This document shows positions 1 through 5,974 of a stretch of 8,394 nt of DNA, in pieces. Under the pieces are notes generated by a model that was given only the letters and a program-made list of their open reading frames with translations, had not been told where the DNA came from and did no database searches. This stretch comes from Chlamydiota bacterium (GTDB lineage Bacteria; Chlamydiota; Chlamydiia; Chlamydiales; Rhabdochlamydiaceae). The first letter of the stretch is position 1, and every line of letters starts with the position of its first letter. The translations under genes were made by a program, and so were the position numbers. The stretch spans positions 1 to 8,394 of the forward strand of contig JABEVM010000188.1 in the NCBI GenBank assembly GCA_013041585.1, given 5' to 3'.

Positions 1-651
1 AAAGCTCTAGAAATGCTAGAACTTGTCGGGCTTTCTCATAAAAAAGACTGCTATCCTGCGTTTTTGAGCGGAGGAGAAAAGCAGCGCGTCGGGATTGCTA
101 GAGCTTTGGTGACAAACCCTAAAATCTTACTTTGCGATGAGGCAACCTCTGCTTTGGACCCTGTGTCCACAAGGCAAATTCTAAAGCTTCTTAAAGAAAT
201 CAACACCAAGCTCTCTTTAACGATTTTCTTGATCACCCACGATATGGAAGTAATTAGACAAATCTGTACAAGGGTCGCTGTCCTTGAAAAGGGAAATATT
301 GTAGAAATGGGCCTTGTTCAGCATGTTTTTGCGGACCCTAAACATCCTATCACAAAAAATTTAATTCAGAAAATTGACCATGAAATCCCAGCCCACTTCT
401 TGAAGAAAAAGGAACCTGGAAAACTTCTTCTGCGATTAAGTTTTATGGGAAAAAAAGCAGATAGCCCCATCATTTCGCAAATGATCAAAACCTTTGATGT
501 AGATGCTAATATTTTGCTTGGTTGGATCGATTCGCTGCAAACAGCAACTGTGGGCACTTTGGTCCTCGAGTTATCTGGAAAAGAAGACGTATTGCCCAAG
601 GCGCTACAATTTCTTAAGGAAAACACTTCACATTGCGAGATCATTGAATGA
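1..651 (+). CDS. metN: Methionine-type ABC importer ATPase MetN (3' part, N-terminus outside window)
   Basis: This is the ATP-hydrolysing subunit of a methionine-type (MetNIQ) importer, acting on the cytoplasmic face of the inner membrane. The reading frame is open from base 1, so the gene begins upstream and the Walker A motif is not visible. What remains (216 codons) shows the ABC signature LSGGEKQRVG at about bases 64-93, the Walker B stretch ILLCDEA at 124-144 followed by the D-loop SALDP, and the switch histidine in LITHDM at 238-240. From about base 418 there is a C-terminal NIL/ACT-like domain, the methionine-sensing regulatory domain that separates MetN from most other importer ATPases. 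Full-length MetN is usually near 340 residues, so about 125 are missing. The stop codon overlaps the metI start by four bases (ATGA), which points to translational coupling. Family assignment is firm; methionine as the substrate is inferred from the NIL domain and the neighbours. Confidence 0.93.
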   Translation, partial: KALEMLELVGLSHKKDCYPAFLSGGEKQRVGIARALVTNPKILLCDEATSALDPVSTRQILKLLKEINTKLSLTIFLITHDMEVIRQICTRVAVLEKGNIVEMGLVQHVFADPKHPITKNLIQKIDHEIPAHFLKKKEPGKLLLRLSFMGKKADSPIISQMIKTFDVDANILLGWIDSLQTATVGTLVLELSGKEDVLPKALQFLKENTSHCEIIE

Positions 652-1328
652 ACCCTGAAAACTACCAGCTTGCCTTGGAACTTTTGCCCAAAGAATTCCT
701 AAATACCCTATACATGGTATTTACCTCGACGTTCTTTGCTCTTGTCTTAGGCCTTCCTCTTGGAATTCTCCTCTCTCTTACAGATAAAGGGCAATGTAGA
801 GAAAATATCCCTTTATATAAGTTTTTAGAAACTATAGTGAATATCGGAAGATCCTTTCCTTTTGCAATTTTAATGATCGCCATCATTCCTTTTACAAGAT
901 GGCTTGTGGGAACAAGTCTAGGAACAACAGCCTCTATCGTGCCCCTTTCTTTAGCAGCAGCTCCCTTTGTTGCAAGGGTTGTAGAATCTTCTCTTAAAGA
1001 CGTGGATAGACATACAATCGAAGCCTCTCTTGTTATGGGCGTCAACCTCCCACAACTTATTTTTAAAGTCCTTCTCCCCGAATCCTTTTCTTCTTTGCTA
1101 TCAGGAATTACCCTTACCATGATCAACCTTGTAGGATACAGCGCAATGGCTGGCTTGATTGGAGGGGGAGGCCTCGGTAAAATTGCTATCCAGTATGGAT
1201 ATCAACGCTTTAACCCTTTTTTGATGTCTGCTACAGTGATCCTCCTCATTATCTTAGTACAAGTCATGCAATGGGTTGGAAATAGTCTTGTAAAAAAAAT
1301 TGATAAAACTCATGGGAAAATCAAGTAA
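648..1328 (+). CDS. metI: Methionine-type ABC importer permease MetI
   Basis: This 226-residue inner-membrane permease forms the channel of the MetNIQ importer. It has about five hydrophobic segments, roughly at residues 20-44, 70-90, 95-112, 150-172 and 192-214. The cytoplasmic EAA loop that docks onto the ATPase is visible as EASLVMG at 125-131, followed by LLPES at 142-146. The glycine-rich IGGGGLG at 171-177 near the C-terminus is typical of MetI proteins, and the length matches the family (about 217-230). The ATG start lies inside the end of metN and no strong Shine-Dalgarno precedes it, so translation probably depends on coupling to metN. The stop shares one base with the metQ start (TAATG). 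A close relative for another amino acid cannot be excluded, but the gene trio and MetN's NIL domain favour methionine. Confidence 0.93.
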   Translation: MNPENYQLALELLPKEFLNTLYMVFTSTFFALVLGLPLGILLSLTDKGQCRENIPLYKFLETIVNIGRSFPFAILMIAIIPFTRWLVGTSLGTTASIVPLSLAAAPFVARVVESSLKDVDRHTIEASLVMGVNLPQLIFKVLLPESFSSLLSGITLTMINLVGYSAMAGLIGGGGLGKIAIQYGYQRFNPFLMSATVILLIILVQVMQWVGNSLVKKIDKTHGKIK

Positions 1329-2128
1329 TGAAAAAATCTCTTATCCTTCTTTTATTTTGTATTTTCGCCGTTTTGAGCGGCTCTTGCAAAGCAAAAAACA
1401 CTCTTAAAGTTGCAGCAACGCCCACGCCGCATGCAGAACTTCTTGCATTTATAAAACCGGACTTAGAAAAAGAAGGGGTTTCCTTAGAAATTATTGAGAT
1501 CGAGGATTATAACCTTCCCAATCGTAGCCTGAGTGAAAAGCAAATCGACGCTAACTTTTTTCAGCACATCCCTTTTCTAGAAAAGCAAATGCAAGAGTTT
1601 GGTTATAAATTACAGGCACTCGCTAAAATCCATATCGAGCCAATGGGAATCTACTCCAAGAGAATCTCTGATCTCTCCCAGGTTCCTGATAAAGGCATTG
1701 TTGCCATTCCAAGCGACCCATCCAATGAAAAAAGAGCTTTGCAACTTCTTGAAAAATCCGGGCTCATCACTTTGCAAAAAGAAAATAGGCAAAAGGGGAC
1801 TATCTTGGATATTGTAGACAATCCAAAAGGATTACAAATTCTAGAAGTCGATGCTGCTATGCTACCCAGGTCACTACAGGATACAGATATCTCTGTCATC
1901 CCAACCAATTTTGCTCTGCAAGCACATCTCAATCCTCTGGAAAATGCTCTTTTTCTTGAAGATAAAAACTCATCCTATGCAAATGTGATTGTGATACGAG
2001 AAGGCGATGCATCTAGGGAAGATATTACTAAGTTAGTTAAACTTATGACCAGCGAGAAAATGAAAAATCATATTCTTGAAAAATACCACGGGGCTATCAT
2101 TCCAGCTTTTACCCCCGTACAAGAATAA
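1328..2128 (+). CDS. metQ: Methionine-binding lipoprotein MetQ (NlpA family)
   Basis: This 266-residue protein is the extracytoplasmic substrate-binding component of the MetNIQ importer. It begins with a basic MKKS and a hydrophobic stretch (residues 5-17) ending at Cys20 (LSGSC), the likely lipidation site; the residues before the cysteine are a loose match to the classical lipobox. NlpA/MetQ family marks follow: VAATPTPHAELL (28-39), DANFFQHIPFL (74-84), AIPSDPSNEKRAL (126-138), the PTNFALQA segment (192-199) and SYANVIVIRE (216-225). The gene starts on the last base of the metI stop codon, so the three genes are almost certainly co-transcribed. It ends 15 bases before the end of a convergent gene. 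No clear plus-strand terminator is visible after it. Family is secure. Ligand choice, L-methionine or a derivative, is inferred from the family. Confidence 0.92.
   Translation: MKKSLILLLFCIFAVLSGSCKAKNTLKVAATPTPHAELLAFIKPDLEKEGVSLEIIEIEDYNLPNRSLSEKQIDANFFQHIPFLEKQMQEFGYKLQALAKIHIEPMGIYSKRISDLSQVPDKGIVAIPSDPSNEKRALQLLEKSGLITLQKENRQKGTILDIVDNPKGLQILEVDAAMLPRSLQDTDISVIPTNFALQAHLNPLENALFLEDKNSSYANVIVIREGDASREDITKLVKLMTSEKMKNHILEKYHGAIIPAFTPVQE
2079..2118 (-). terminator. Possible intrinsic terminator of the minus-strand unit, inside the metQ 3' end
   Basis: Read on the minus strand, beginning 26 bases past the stop codon of the 311-residue gene, ACGGGG (2118-2113) can pair with CCCCGT (2093-2088) across a 19-base loop, and GGTATTTTT follows directly. 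A G+C-rich stem before a T run resembles a Rho-independent terminator. The stem is only six base pairs, the loop is long and could fold differently, and the bases also encode the end of metQ. This is therefore only a candidate. Confidence 0.3.
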
Positions 2129-2143
2129 TGAAACCATTAGCCA

Positions 2144-3079
2144 TTATTGAATAAAAGTGTCTATTTCTTTAGAGAAATCTGCAACAAGCTCTGGATAATA
2201 TTCCTGCAACCACTCGGTAATTTTTTCACTCGCTTTCAAAAAGTCGTTTTTATTGAACGAACTTGCCTGTTCAGAATCTTTTCTTTGAAATCCTGCAACA
2301 TCTACATACACGGCTGCATCACCAATAAATCCATAGTTTCTTATGAAGTTGGTGCTCTTACTGATTTCTTTACATATAATGCCTTTGCGACAACGATCAT
2401 CAAGCAGATCAAGGATAGCTTTTAACGCTTTCCTTGTTTTGACAAGATCATTTTTTCTCATTAGTTTAGAGATTTTTTGCTCGAAAGGGATGGCTTTTTT
2501 CTGAAGGACAAATTCTGCCATATCGAGATCAAGAAAATATTCCTTTTGATTTTTATCAACCAGATGCAGTTTTTTCTTCCACTCTTTGCTTTTATTGAGG
2601 TGTATATAGACAAGGCCTGTTTGTTTTTTTAGATCTTGGAAAGCAATTTTGCAACTTTCAAAAATATCAGATAATTTCAAATCTCGTTTCGCAACCTTTT
2701 CAAAACGATATTCATCTAAAATTTTCGGTATTGGAATATGATTAATCCATTTATTCGCCAGAAGATGCTTCATTTTAAACAATTTAATCACATACTTCCC
2801 ATCTTCACTAACAAAACTATAAGATTTTGTTCCCGAATCTAAGTATGTGAAAGTTTGCGAAAAGACGTCATCGATAACCACTTTTTCTTCTTTAGTAACC
2901 GGTATGACTTCCCATTTCTCGTTGTAGGAAAGCGGAGAAGCGACCTTGGATAGGGAAAAACCAGATGTATCAGTAAAAAAGATGATGCCAAGAAAGAACA
3001 AACACATAGGAAAAAAAACGAGCAGAAAGATAATAGAAAGCTGTAAACGCTTTACATTGCTTTTCTTTCCGCGTGCCAT
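2144..3079 (-). CDS. Membrane-anchored protein of unknown function, possible degenerate kinase-like fold
   Basis: I do not recognise this 311-residue protein by name. It has a basic N-terminus (residues 1-12), one strong hydrophobic segment at about 13-36 that probably anchors it in the inner membrane, and a soluble charged remainder. The order of elements recalls a protein-kinase-like fold: SYSFVSEDGKYVIKLFK (86-102) looks like the small-lobe strands with the ATP-binding lysine (Lys99 in VIK). A helical region follows, then TGLVYIHL (154-161), a helix near 212-230, and NYGFIGDAAVYVDVAGF (248-264), where Asp260 could sit at the DFG position. The catalytic-loop aspartate is not evident in GIICKEISKSTN (233-244), so the protein may be inactive or only structurally related. 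The ATG has a good ribosome site, AGGGA six bases upstream. It lies 171 bases after rsbU on the same strand. The reading frame is secure; the fold is inferred. Confidence 0.8.
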   Translation of the reverse strand: MARGKKSNVKRLQLSIIFLLVFFPMCLFFLGIIFFTDTSGFSLSKVASPLSYNEKWEVIPVTKEEKVVIDDVFSQTFTYLDSGTKSYSFVSEDGKYVIKLFKMKHLLANKWINHIPIPKILDEYRFEKVAKRDLKLSDIFESCKIAFQDLKKQTGLVYIHLNKSKEWKKKLHLVDKNQKEYFLDLDMAEFVLQKKAIPFEQKISKLMRKNDLVKTRKALKAILDLLDDRCRKGIICKEISKSTNFIRNYGFIGDAAVYVDVAGFQRKDSEQASSFNKNDFLKASEKITEWLQEYYPELVADFSKEIDTFIQ

Positions 3080-3085
3080 TTTAGA

Positions 3086-3090
3086 TCCCT
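3086..3090 (-). promoter_or_regulatory. Ribosome binding site of the 311-residue protein gene
   Basis: AGGGA on the minus strand stands six bases before the ATG at 3079. It supports that start codon and shows that this uncharacterised frame is equipped for translation. Confidence 0.65.
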
Positions 3091-3119
3091 GCCCATCAAA
3101 AAAGTGTCGTTAATCAAAC

Positions 3120-3138
3120 TTATCGTAAGTTCCGATAA
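3120..3138. repeat. Inverted repeat TTATCG-N7-CGATAA upstream of the 311-residue gene
   Basis: Two perfect six-base arms (3120-3125 and 3133-3138) flank a seven-base spacer, 41 bases ahead of the start of the 311-residue gene. The symmetry and position suit an operator for a dimeric regulator or a small hairpin in the leader RNA. The arms are short and A+T-rich, and a chance origin is possible. Confidence 0.4.
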
Positions 3139-3158
3139 AGGGTATCATAAGGGAGGCT

Positions 3159-3186
3159 AAATTTCAAGGAATGGAAGAAATTTCAA
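3159..3186. repeat. Nine-base direct repeat AAATTTCAA, 19-base period
   Basis: AAATTTCAA occurs at 3159-3167 and again at 3178-3186. On the minus strand each copy reads TTGAAATTT, containing a -35-like TTGAAA, and the copies are 19 bases apart, nearly two helical turns. They could be promoter elements or paired binding sites, but neither has a convincing -10 at the usual 16-18 base spacing. Confidence 0.35.
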
Positions 3187-3190
3187 TCAC

Positions 3191-3210
3191 TTTTTTTTAA
3201 AAAAAAATTT
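3191..3210. repeat. T8A9T3 homopolymer tract
   Basis: Eight T (3191-3198) are followed by nine A (3199-3207) and three T. The junction is a 16-base perfect palindrome of T8A8. Such tracts stiffen or bend DNA and often lie near promoters, and their U-rich RNA can weaken a transcription complex. No G+C stem precedes it on either strand, so I do not call it a terminator. Confidence 0.6.
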
Positions 3211-3250
3211 ACACTTTTGAGAACAGATAACCAGGATAGTATAGTGATTT

Positions 3251-5188
3251 TTATACGATTCGGATCACAAGTAAGGTAACATCATCATGCTGCGGCACTC
3301 CCTGTGAATAGTCCTGTACTTCCTTGATCAGTCTATTAACAAGTTCTTGAGATGAAAGTCCTTTGCTTTTATCTATAAAATCTAGAAGCCTTTGCTTGCC
3401 AAATAAGGCGTTTTTTTTGTCATGCGCTTCGACAATTCCGTCCGTATAAAGTAGTAAGTAATCTCCAGAAAAAATTTCTATAGAAGCAGTTGCAACTTCT
3501 GAGAAAGTCTCAACACCTAACGCCATCCCTGGAGTTGATAGTTCAATAATTTCTCCATTTTTTCTGCATAAAATTGTTGGTAGATGACCACAATTGCTAT
3601 ATTGCAGCTTACGTGTTTCGGCGTCATATAATCCGATCCAAGCTGTTACAAATACGCCCGAATCCGCTGTATCCAAACAAAATAGATTATTAGAAAGCCT
3701 TACAACCTCTGAAAGTTTTCCATACAGCGCATCATAGCTGCGCAGCATACTTCTTACACAAAGTGAATATAAGCACGCAGATATCCCCTTTCCTGATGTA
3801 TCTGCGATCGTGAAAAGCAATTTTTTATCACTCTGGAGAAATAAATCATAAAAATCTCCCCCAACCTGTTTTGCGGGCAAGAAGCCAGCCGCTAAATCAA
3901 GACCTGGGAAAATAGGCATTTCTCTTGGTAAAATACTCTTCTGAATGTCTTGTCCAATTTGCAATTCTTTGGCTAAAGTTTCCTTTTCAACTCGCTCTTG
4001 ATTTGCCGTTTGAATATATTCTTTTAAAGACTGAATCATTCGGTTGAAGCTCTCTCCTAAAACGTTCACCTCAAAACCAAATTTATCTTGGTAAAATCTG
4101 TTTTTTAAATTCCCTTTTCCCACTTGCCTCATCAAATCTAAAAGCCTCATCATGGGCTGAGCCATACGCACGGTAAACCAAATGGTCACACCACTACCTA
4201 AAAGCAAACAACCTAGAAAAAATAGGGAAAAACGATAGTACTCATCCCGAGCATTTACAGAAAAAATTTGCGTGCTAGGCACTTCGATTACAACAGAAAA
4301 ATCAGTCTTTTCTATAGGGATATTAATTCCAAATCTGGGAAGTTGCTGGAAAAAAAATCGAGGTAAATATCCCTTAGTTTCAAAAATAGGAAACCTGGCT
4401 TTTTTCTCCTTTTCTAGATCTTCTAACGAAGCCATTTGTATTTCTTCAAGGTCAAATTCTGGGTTCGTGGACATAAACAATTTATTCTTTTCTATAAGGG
4501 CAAGCTCAAAAGTATAGGGTAAATAGTCTAAAGCAACACTCCTTTCCAAAAGACGCATTGCAGGAACACCGCTGACTAAGTAAGCTTGGGGTCCAATTTT
4601 ATCTTTCTCGTATATTGCAATACCCACAAAAAGTTCTTTTTCCCCTTTCTCTGGATCCGTTTCTAAAAAGGCAGCTTGTCCCTTTTCTTCTACTAATTTT
4701 AAGTCTCCACTAAAGAAAATCTCCTTCCCAACGCGATTGTCCCTACTTGAAACGTAATAAACAAATTTGCCTGAAGCATCCTTCTTAATGAAATAAAGAG
4801 AGGAAAGATGCTGCTTTGCAGCAATATCTTTGAAAAAAGGACAGTAAAACGGACAAGGCTTTTGTTCATTGAGAAGCTCTTCGAATACAGGGAACAAATT
4901 CCAGGTTTGAAGGTTATGGGTTTGGGATTCAATAAAAAAATCGACGCCATTTTCATAGCTTCTTCCGATCAATCCAAGCTCTAACCCAAGTTCATTAAGC
5001 TTAGTGCGATACAAACGATACAGGGTAACAGCATCGTATAAAAAAACAGGGGTCATGATAAGCGTAACGCATAAAAAAAGCACGCGCAGGCCAAGCGAAT
5101 CCTTCATCTTTCGATATCTGTAAACAAATCCTTTGGGAGATTTCTTAGATTCTGGATCTTCCTTGCCCTGGAATTGAGATTCTGCCAT
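3251..5188 (-). CDS. rsbU: RsbU-like membrane sensor phosphatase (CACHE-like sensor, HAMP, PP2C/SpoIIE)
   Basis: This 645-residue protein is probably the input phosphatase of a partner-switching circuit, dephosphorylating an RsbV-type anti-anti-sigma protein. Domain order: cytoplasmic tail (1-32), membrane helix (33-52), a periplasmic sensor of about 265 residues that looks CACHE-like, a second membrane helix (319-339), a HAMP linker (340-393), a coiled coil (394-417) and a SpoIIE/PP2C domain (430-645). Metal-binding aspartates are visible in VGGDFYD (Asp445), IADTSGKGISA (Asp463), LYTDGIVEA (Asp583) and DDVTLLV (Asp635/636). The usual GHG of motif 2 reads GKG. The size and layout match C. 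trachomatis CT588, reported to be a sensory RsbU. I chose ATG at 5188 because AGGA sits eight bases upstream; a TTG at 5212 would add eight residues. Partners RsbV and RsbW are not in the window. The phosphatase family is certain, the pathway is inferred from the homologue. Confidence 0.9.
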   Translation of the reverse strand: MAESQFQGKEDPESKKSPKGFVYRYRKMKDSLGLRVLFLCVTLIMTPVFLYDAVTLYRLYRTKLNELGLELGLIGRSYENGVDFFIESQTHNLQTWNLFPVFEELLNEQKPCPFYCPFFKDIAAKQHLSSLYFIKKDASGKFVYYVSSRDNRVGKEIFFSGDLKLVEEKGQAAFLETDPEKGEKELFVGIAIYEKDKIGPQAYLVSGVPAMRLLERSVALDYLPYTFELALIEKNKLFMSTNPEFDLEEIQMASLEDLEKEKKARFPIFETKGYLPRFFFQQLPRFGINIPIEKTDFSVVIEVPSTQIFSVNARDEYYRFSLFFLGCLLLGSGVTIWFTVRMAQPMMRLLDLMRQVGKGNLKNRFYQDKFGFEVNVLGESFNRMIQSLKEYIQTANQERVEKETLAKELQIGQDIQKSILPREMPIFPGLDLAAGFLPAKQVGGDFYDLFLQSDKKLLFTIADTSGKGISACLYSLCVRSMLRSYDALYGKLSEVVRLSNNLFCLDTADSGVFVTAWIGLYDAETRKLQYSNCGHLPTILCRKNGEIIELSTPGMALGVETFSEVATASIEIFSGDYLLLYTDGIVEAHDKKNALFGKQRLLDFIDKSKGLSSQELVNRLIKEVQDYSQGVPQHDDVTLLVIRIV

Positions 5189-5221
5189 GATAGTAGTCCT
5201 GCAAATAGTCAATTAATCTTT
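5189..5221. promoter_or_regulatory. 33-base divergent intergenic region, rsbU / trmH-family gene
   Basis: Two oppositely directed genes start at the ends of this short gap, so their promoters must overlap it or lie inside each other's coding ends. I see no well-spaced -35/-10 pair for either direction. A TTGACT on the minus strand (5212-5207) has no -10 at proper spacing before the rsbU ATG. Confidence 0.45.
5197..5202 (-). promoter_or_regulatory. Ribosome binding site that fixes the rsbU start
   Basis: GCAGGA on the minus strand ends eight bases before the ATG at 5188. It lies downstream of the alternative TTG start at 5212, which has no comparable site, and so favours the shorter 645-residue product. 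Confidence 0.6.
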
Positions 5222-5974
5222 ATGATATCACGAGAGATCTCAAGTTTACAACACCCGATCGTAAAACACTTTATCTCTTTGAGAAAAAGTAGATCCTACA
5301 GATATGAAAATCAAAGTGTTTGTATTGTCGGAAATAAAATGATCGAGGAACTTTCTCATCAAAATACCTTTTCTACAATCCTAGTTGAAAAAGGCTTTCC
5401 TCTTCCTTCTTTTATTCGCGCATCGCAAGTTTTTTTTGTTACACCTGAGATCCTGAAAAAAGTCAGCGGAGTAGAAAGTCCCGAGCAGATTGTCGCCGAA
5501 ATTCCTTTGCCAAAAGAAGATCCTTTAGAACATAAAAAATTCCTTCTCGTATTGGATCAAATCTCCGACCCTGGTAATTTAGGAACGTTGCTTCGGAGTG
5601 CGAAAGCATTTAACTGGGAAGGTGTATTTATTACCGAAAGTAGTTGTGACCCATTCAACGAAAAAGCTCTTCGAGCCGCTAAAGGTGCAACGTTTGCACT
5701 GCCGATACGCCTCGGGTCATGGCAAGATTTTGTAACTATTGCTAAAAAAAATAACATGCACTGTTTTGTTGCCGACCCACGGGGAAAGTCTTTTCAAAAC
5801 ATTTCGTTTACCCCTCCCTTGGCTTTGATTTTATCCAATGAATCTCATGGAAGCTCACAAGAAGTAAAAAACTCTTGTATGCCTATATGTATTCCTATGG
5901 AAGGTGCCATGGAATCTCTTAATGTGGCCATGGCAGGAAGCATTCTTCTTTACAACATGAAGAGGAGCATATGA
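5222..5974 (+). CDS. SpoU/TrmH-family RNA 2'-O-methyltransferase
   Basis: This 250-residue enzyme is expected to transfer a methyl group from S-adenosylmethionine to a ribose 2'-OH in rRNA or tRNA. Residues 5-95 resemble the small RNA-binding domain of the family (SSLQHPIVKHFISLRKSR near the start). From 107 the SPOUT knot domain follows: motif 1 DPGNLGTLLRSA (116-127, with Asn119 and Arg125), motif 2 LSNESHG (204-210, with Glu207) and motif 3 IPMEGAMESLNVAMAG (224-239). Motif 2 departs a little from the common GNEGxG. The ATG at 5222 gives a normal-length protein beginning where relatives begin; an upstream TTG (5174) would run into the rsbU start region. No Shine-Dalgarno is visible before the ATG. 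The stop overlaps the rsgA start by four bases. The exact target nucleotide cannot be read from the sequence, so I give no symbol. Confidence 0.9.
   Translation: MISREISSLQHPIVKHFISLRKSRSYRYENQSVCIVGNKMIEELSHQNTFSTILVEKGFPLPSFIRASQVFFVTPEILKKVSGVESPEQIVAEIPLPKEDPLEHKKFLLVLDQISDPGNLGTLLRSAKAFNWEGVFITESSCDPFNEKALRAAKGATFALPIRLGSWQDFVTIAKKNNMHCFVADPRGKSFQNISFTPPLALILSNESHGSSQEVKNSCMPICIPMEGAMESLNVAMAGSILLYNMKRSI
5961..5967 (+). promoter_or_regulatory. Ribosome binding site of rsgA inside the methyltransferase gene
   Basis: AGAGGAG is a strong Shine-Dalgarno ending three bases before the rsgA ATG, a shorter spacing than usual. It lies within the last codons of the preceding gene, so rsgA can recruit ribosomes itself besides being coupled through the ATGA overlap. 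Confidence 0.7.

Larger units (their letters stand above)
3080..3250. other. 171-base intergenic region between rsbU and the 311-residue gene
   Basis: This is the longest gap in the window. It contains no credible reading frame. From the rsbU side it holds a T8A9 tract, two copies of a nine-base direct repeat, a 19-base inverted repeat and the ribosome site of the 311-residue gene. No G+C-rich hairpin with a T run follows rsbU, so read-through from rsbU into the next gene is possible. A promoter for the 311-residue gene may also lie here: TATGAT (3149-3144, minus strand) is a fair -10 match, but no well-spaced -35 accompanies it. Confidence 0.5.

Noticed and set aside
662..1126. A 154-codon open frame on the minus strand opposite metI
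   Set aside because: It lies fully antisense to a well-recognised permease, its translation matches no family I know, and it has no ribosome site of note.
2163..2178. ATTTCT-TTAG-AGAAAT hairpin as a plus-strand terminator after metQ
   Set aside because: The stem is A+T-rich, no T run follows it, and it lies in the coding end of the convergent gene.
3191..3207. T8A9 tract as a bidirectional terminator
   Set aside because: No G+C-rich stem precedes the T run on either strand.
5189..5212. TTG start at 5212 for rsbU, adding eight residues
   Set aside because: The ATG at 5188 has AGGA eight bases upstream, and the TTG has no such site.
5174..5221. TTG start at 5174 for the methyltransferase, adding sixteen residues
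   Set aside because: The extension would overlap the start of rsbU and precede the usual family N-terminus; the ATG at 5222 gives a normal length.
5233..5240. GAGATCTC palindrome near the methyltransferase start as an operator
   Set aside because: Only eight bases, inside coding sequence, and its symmetry does not extend further.
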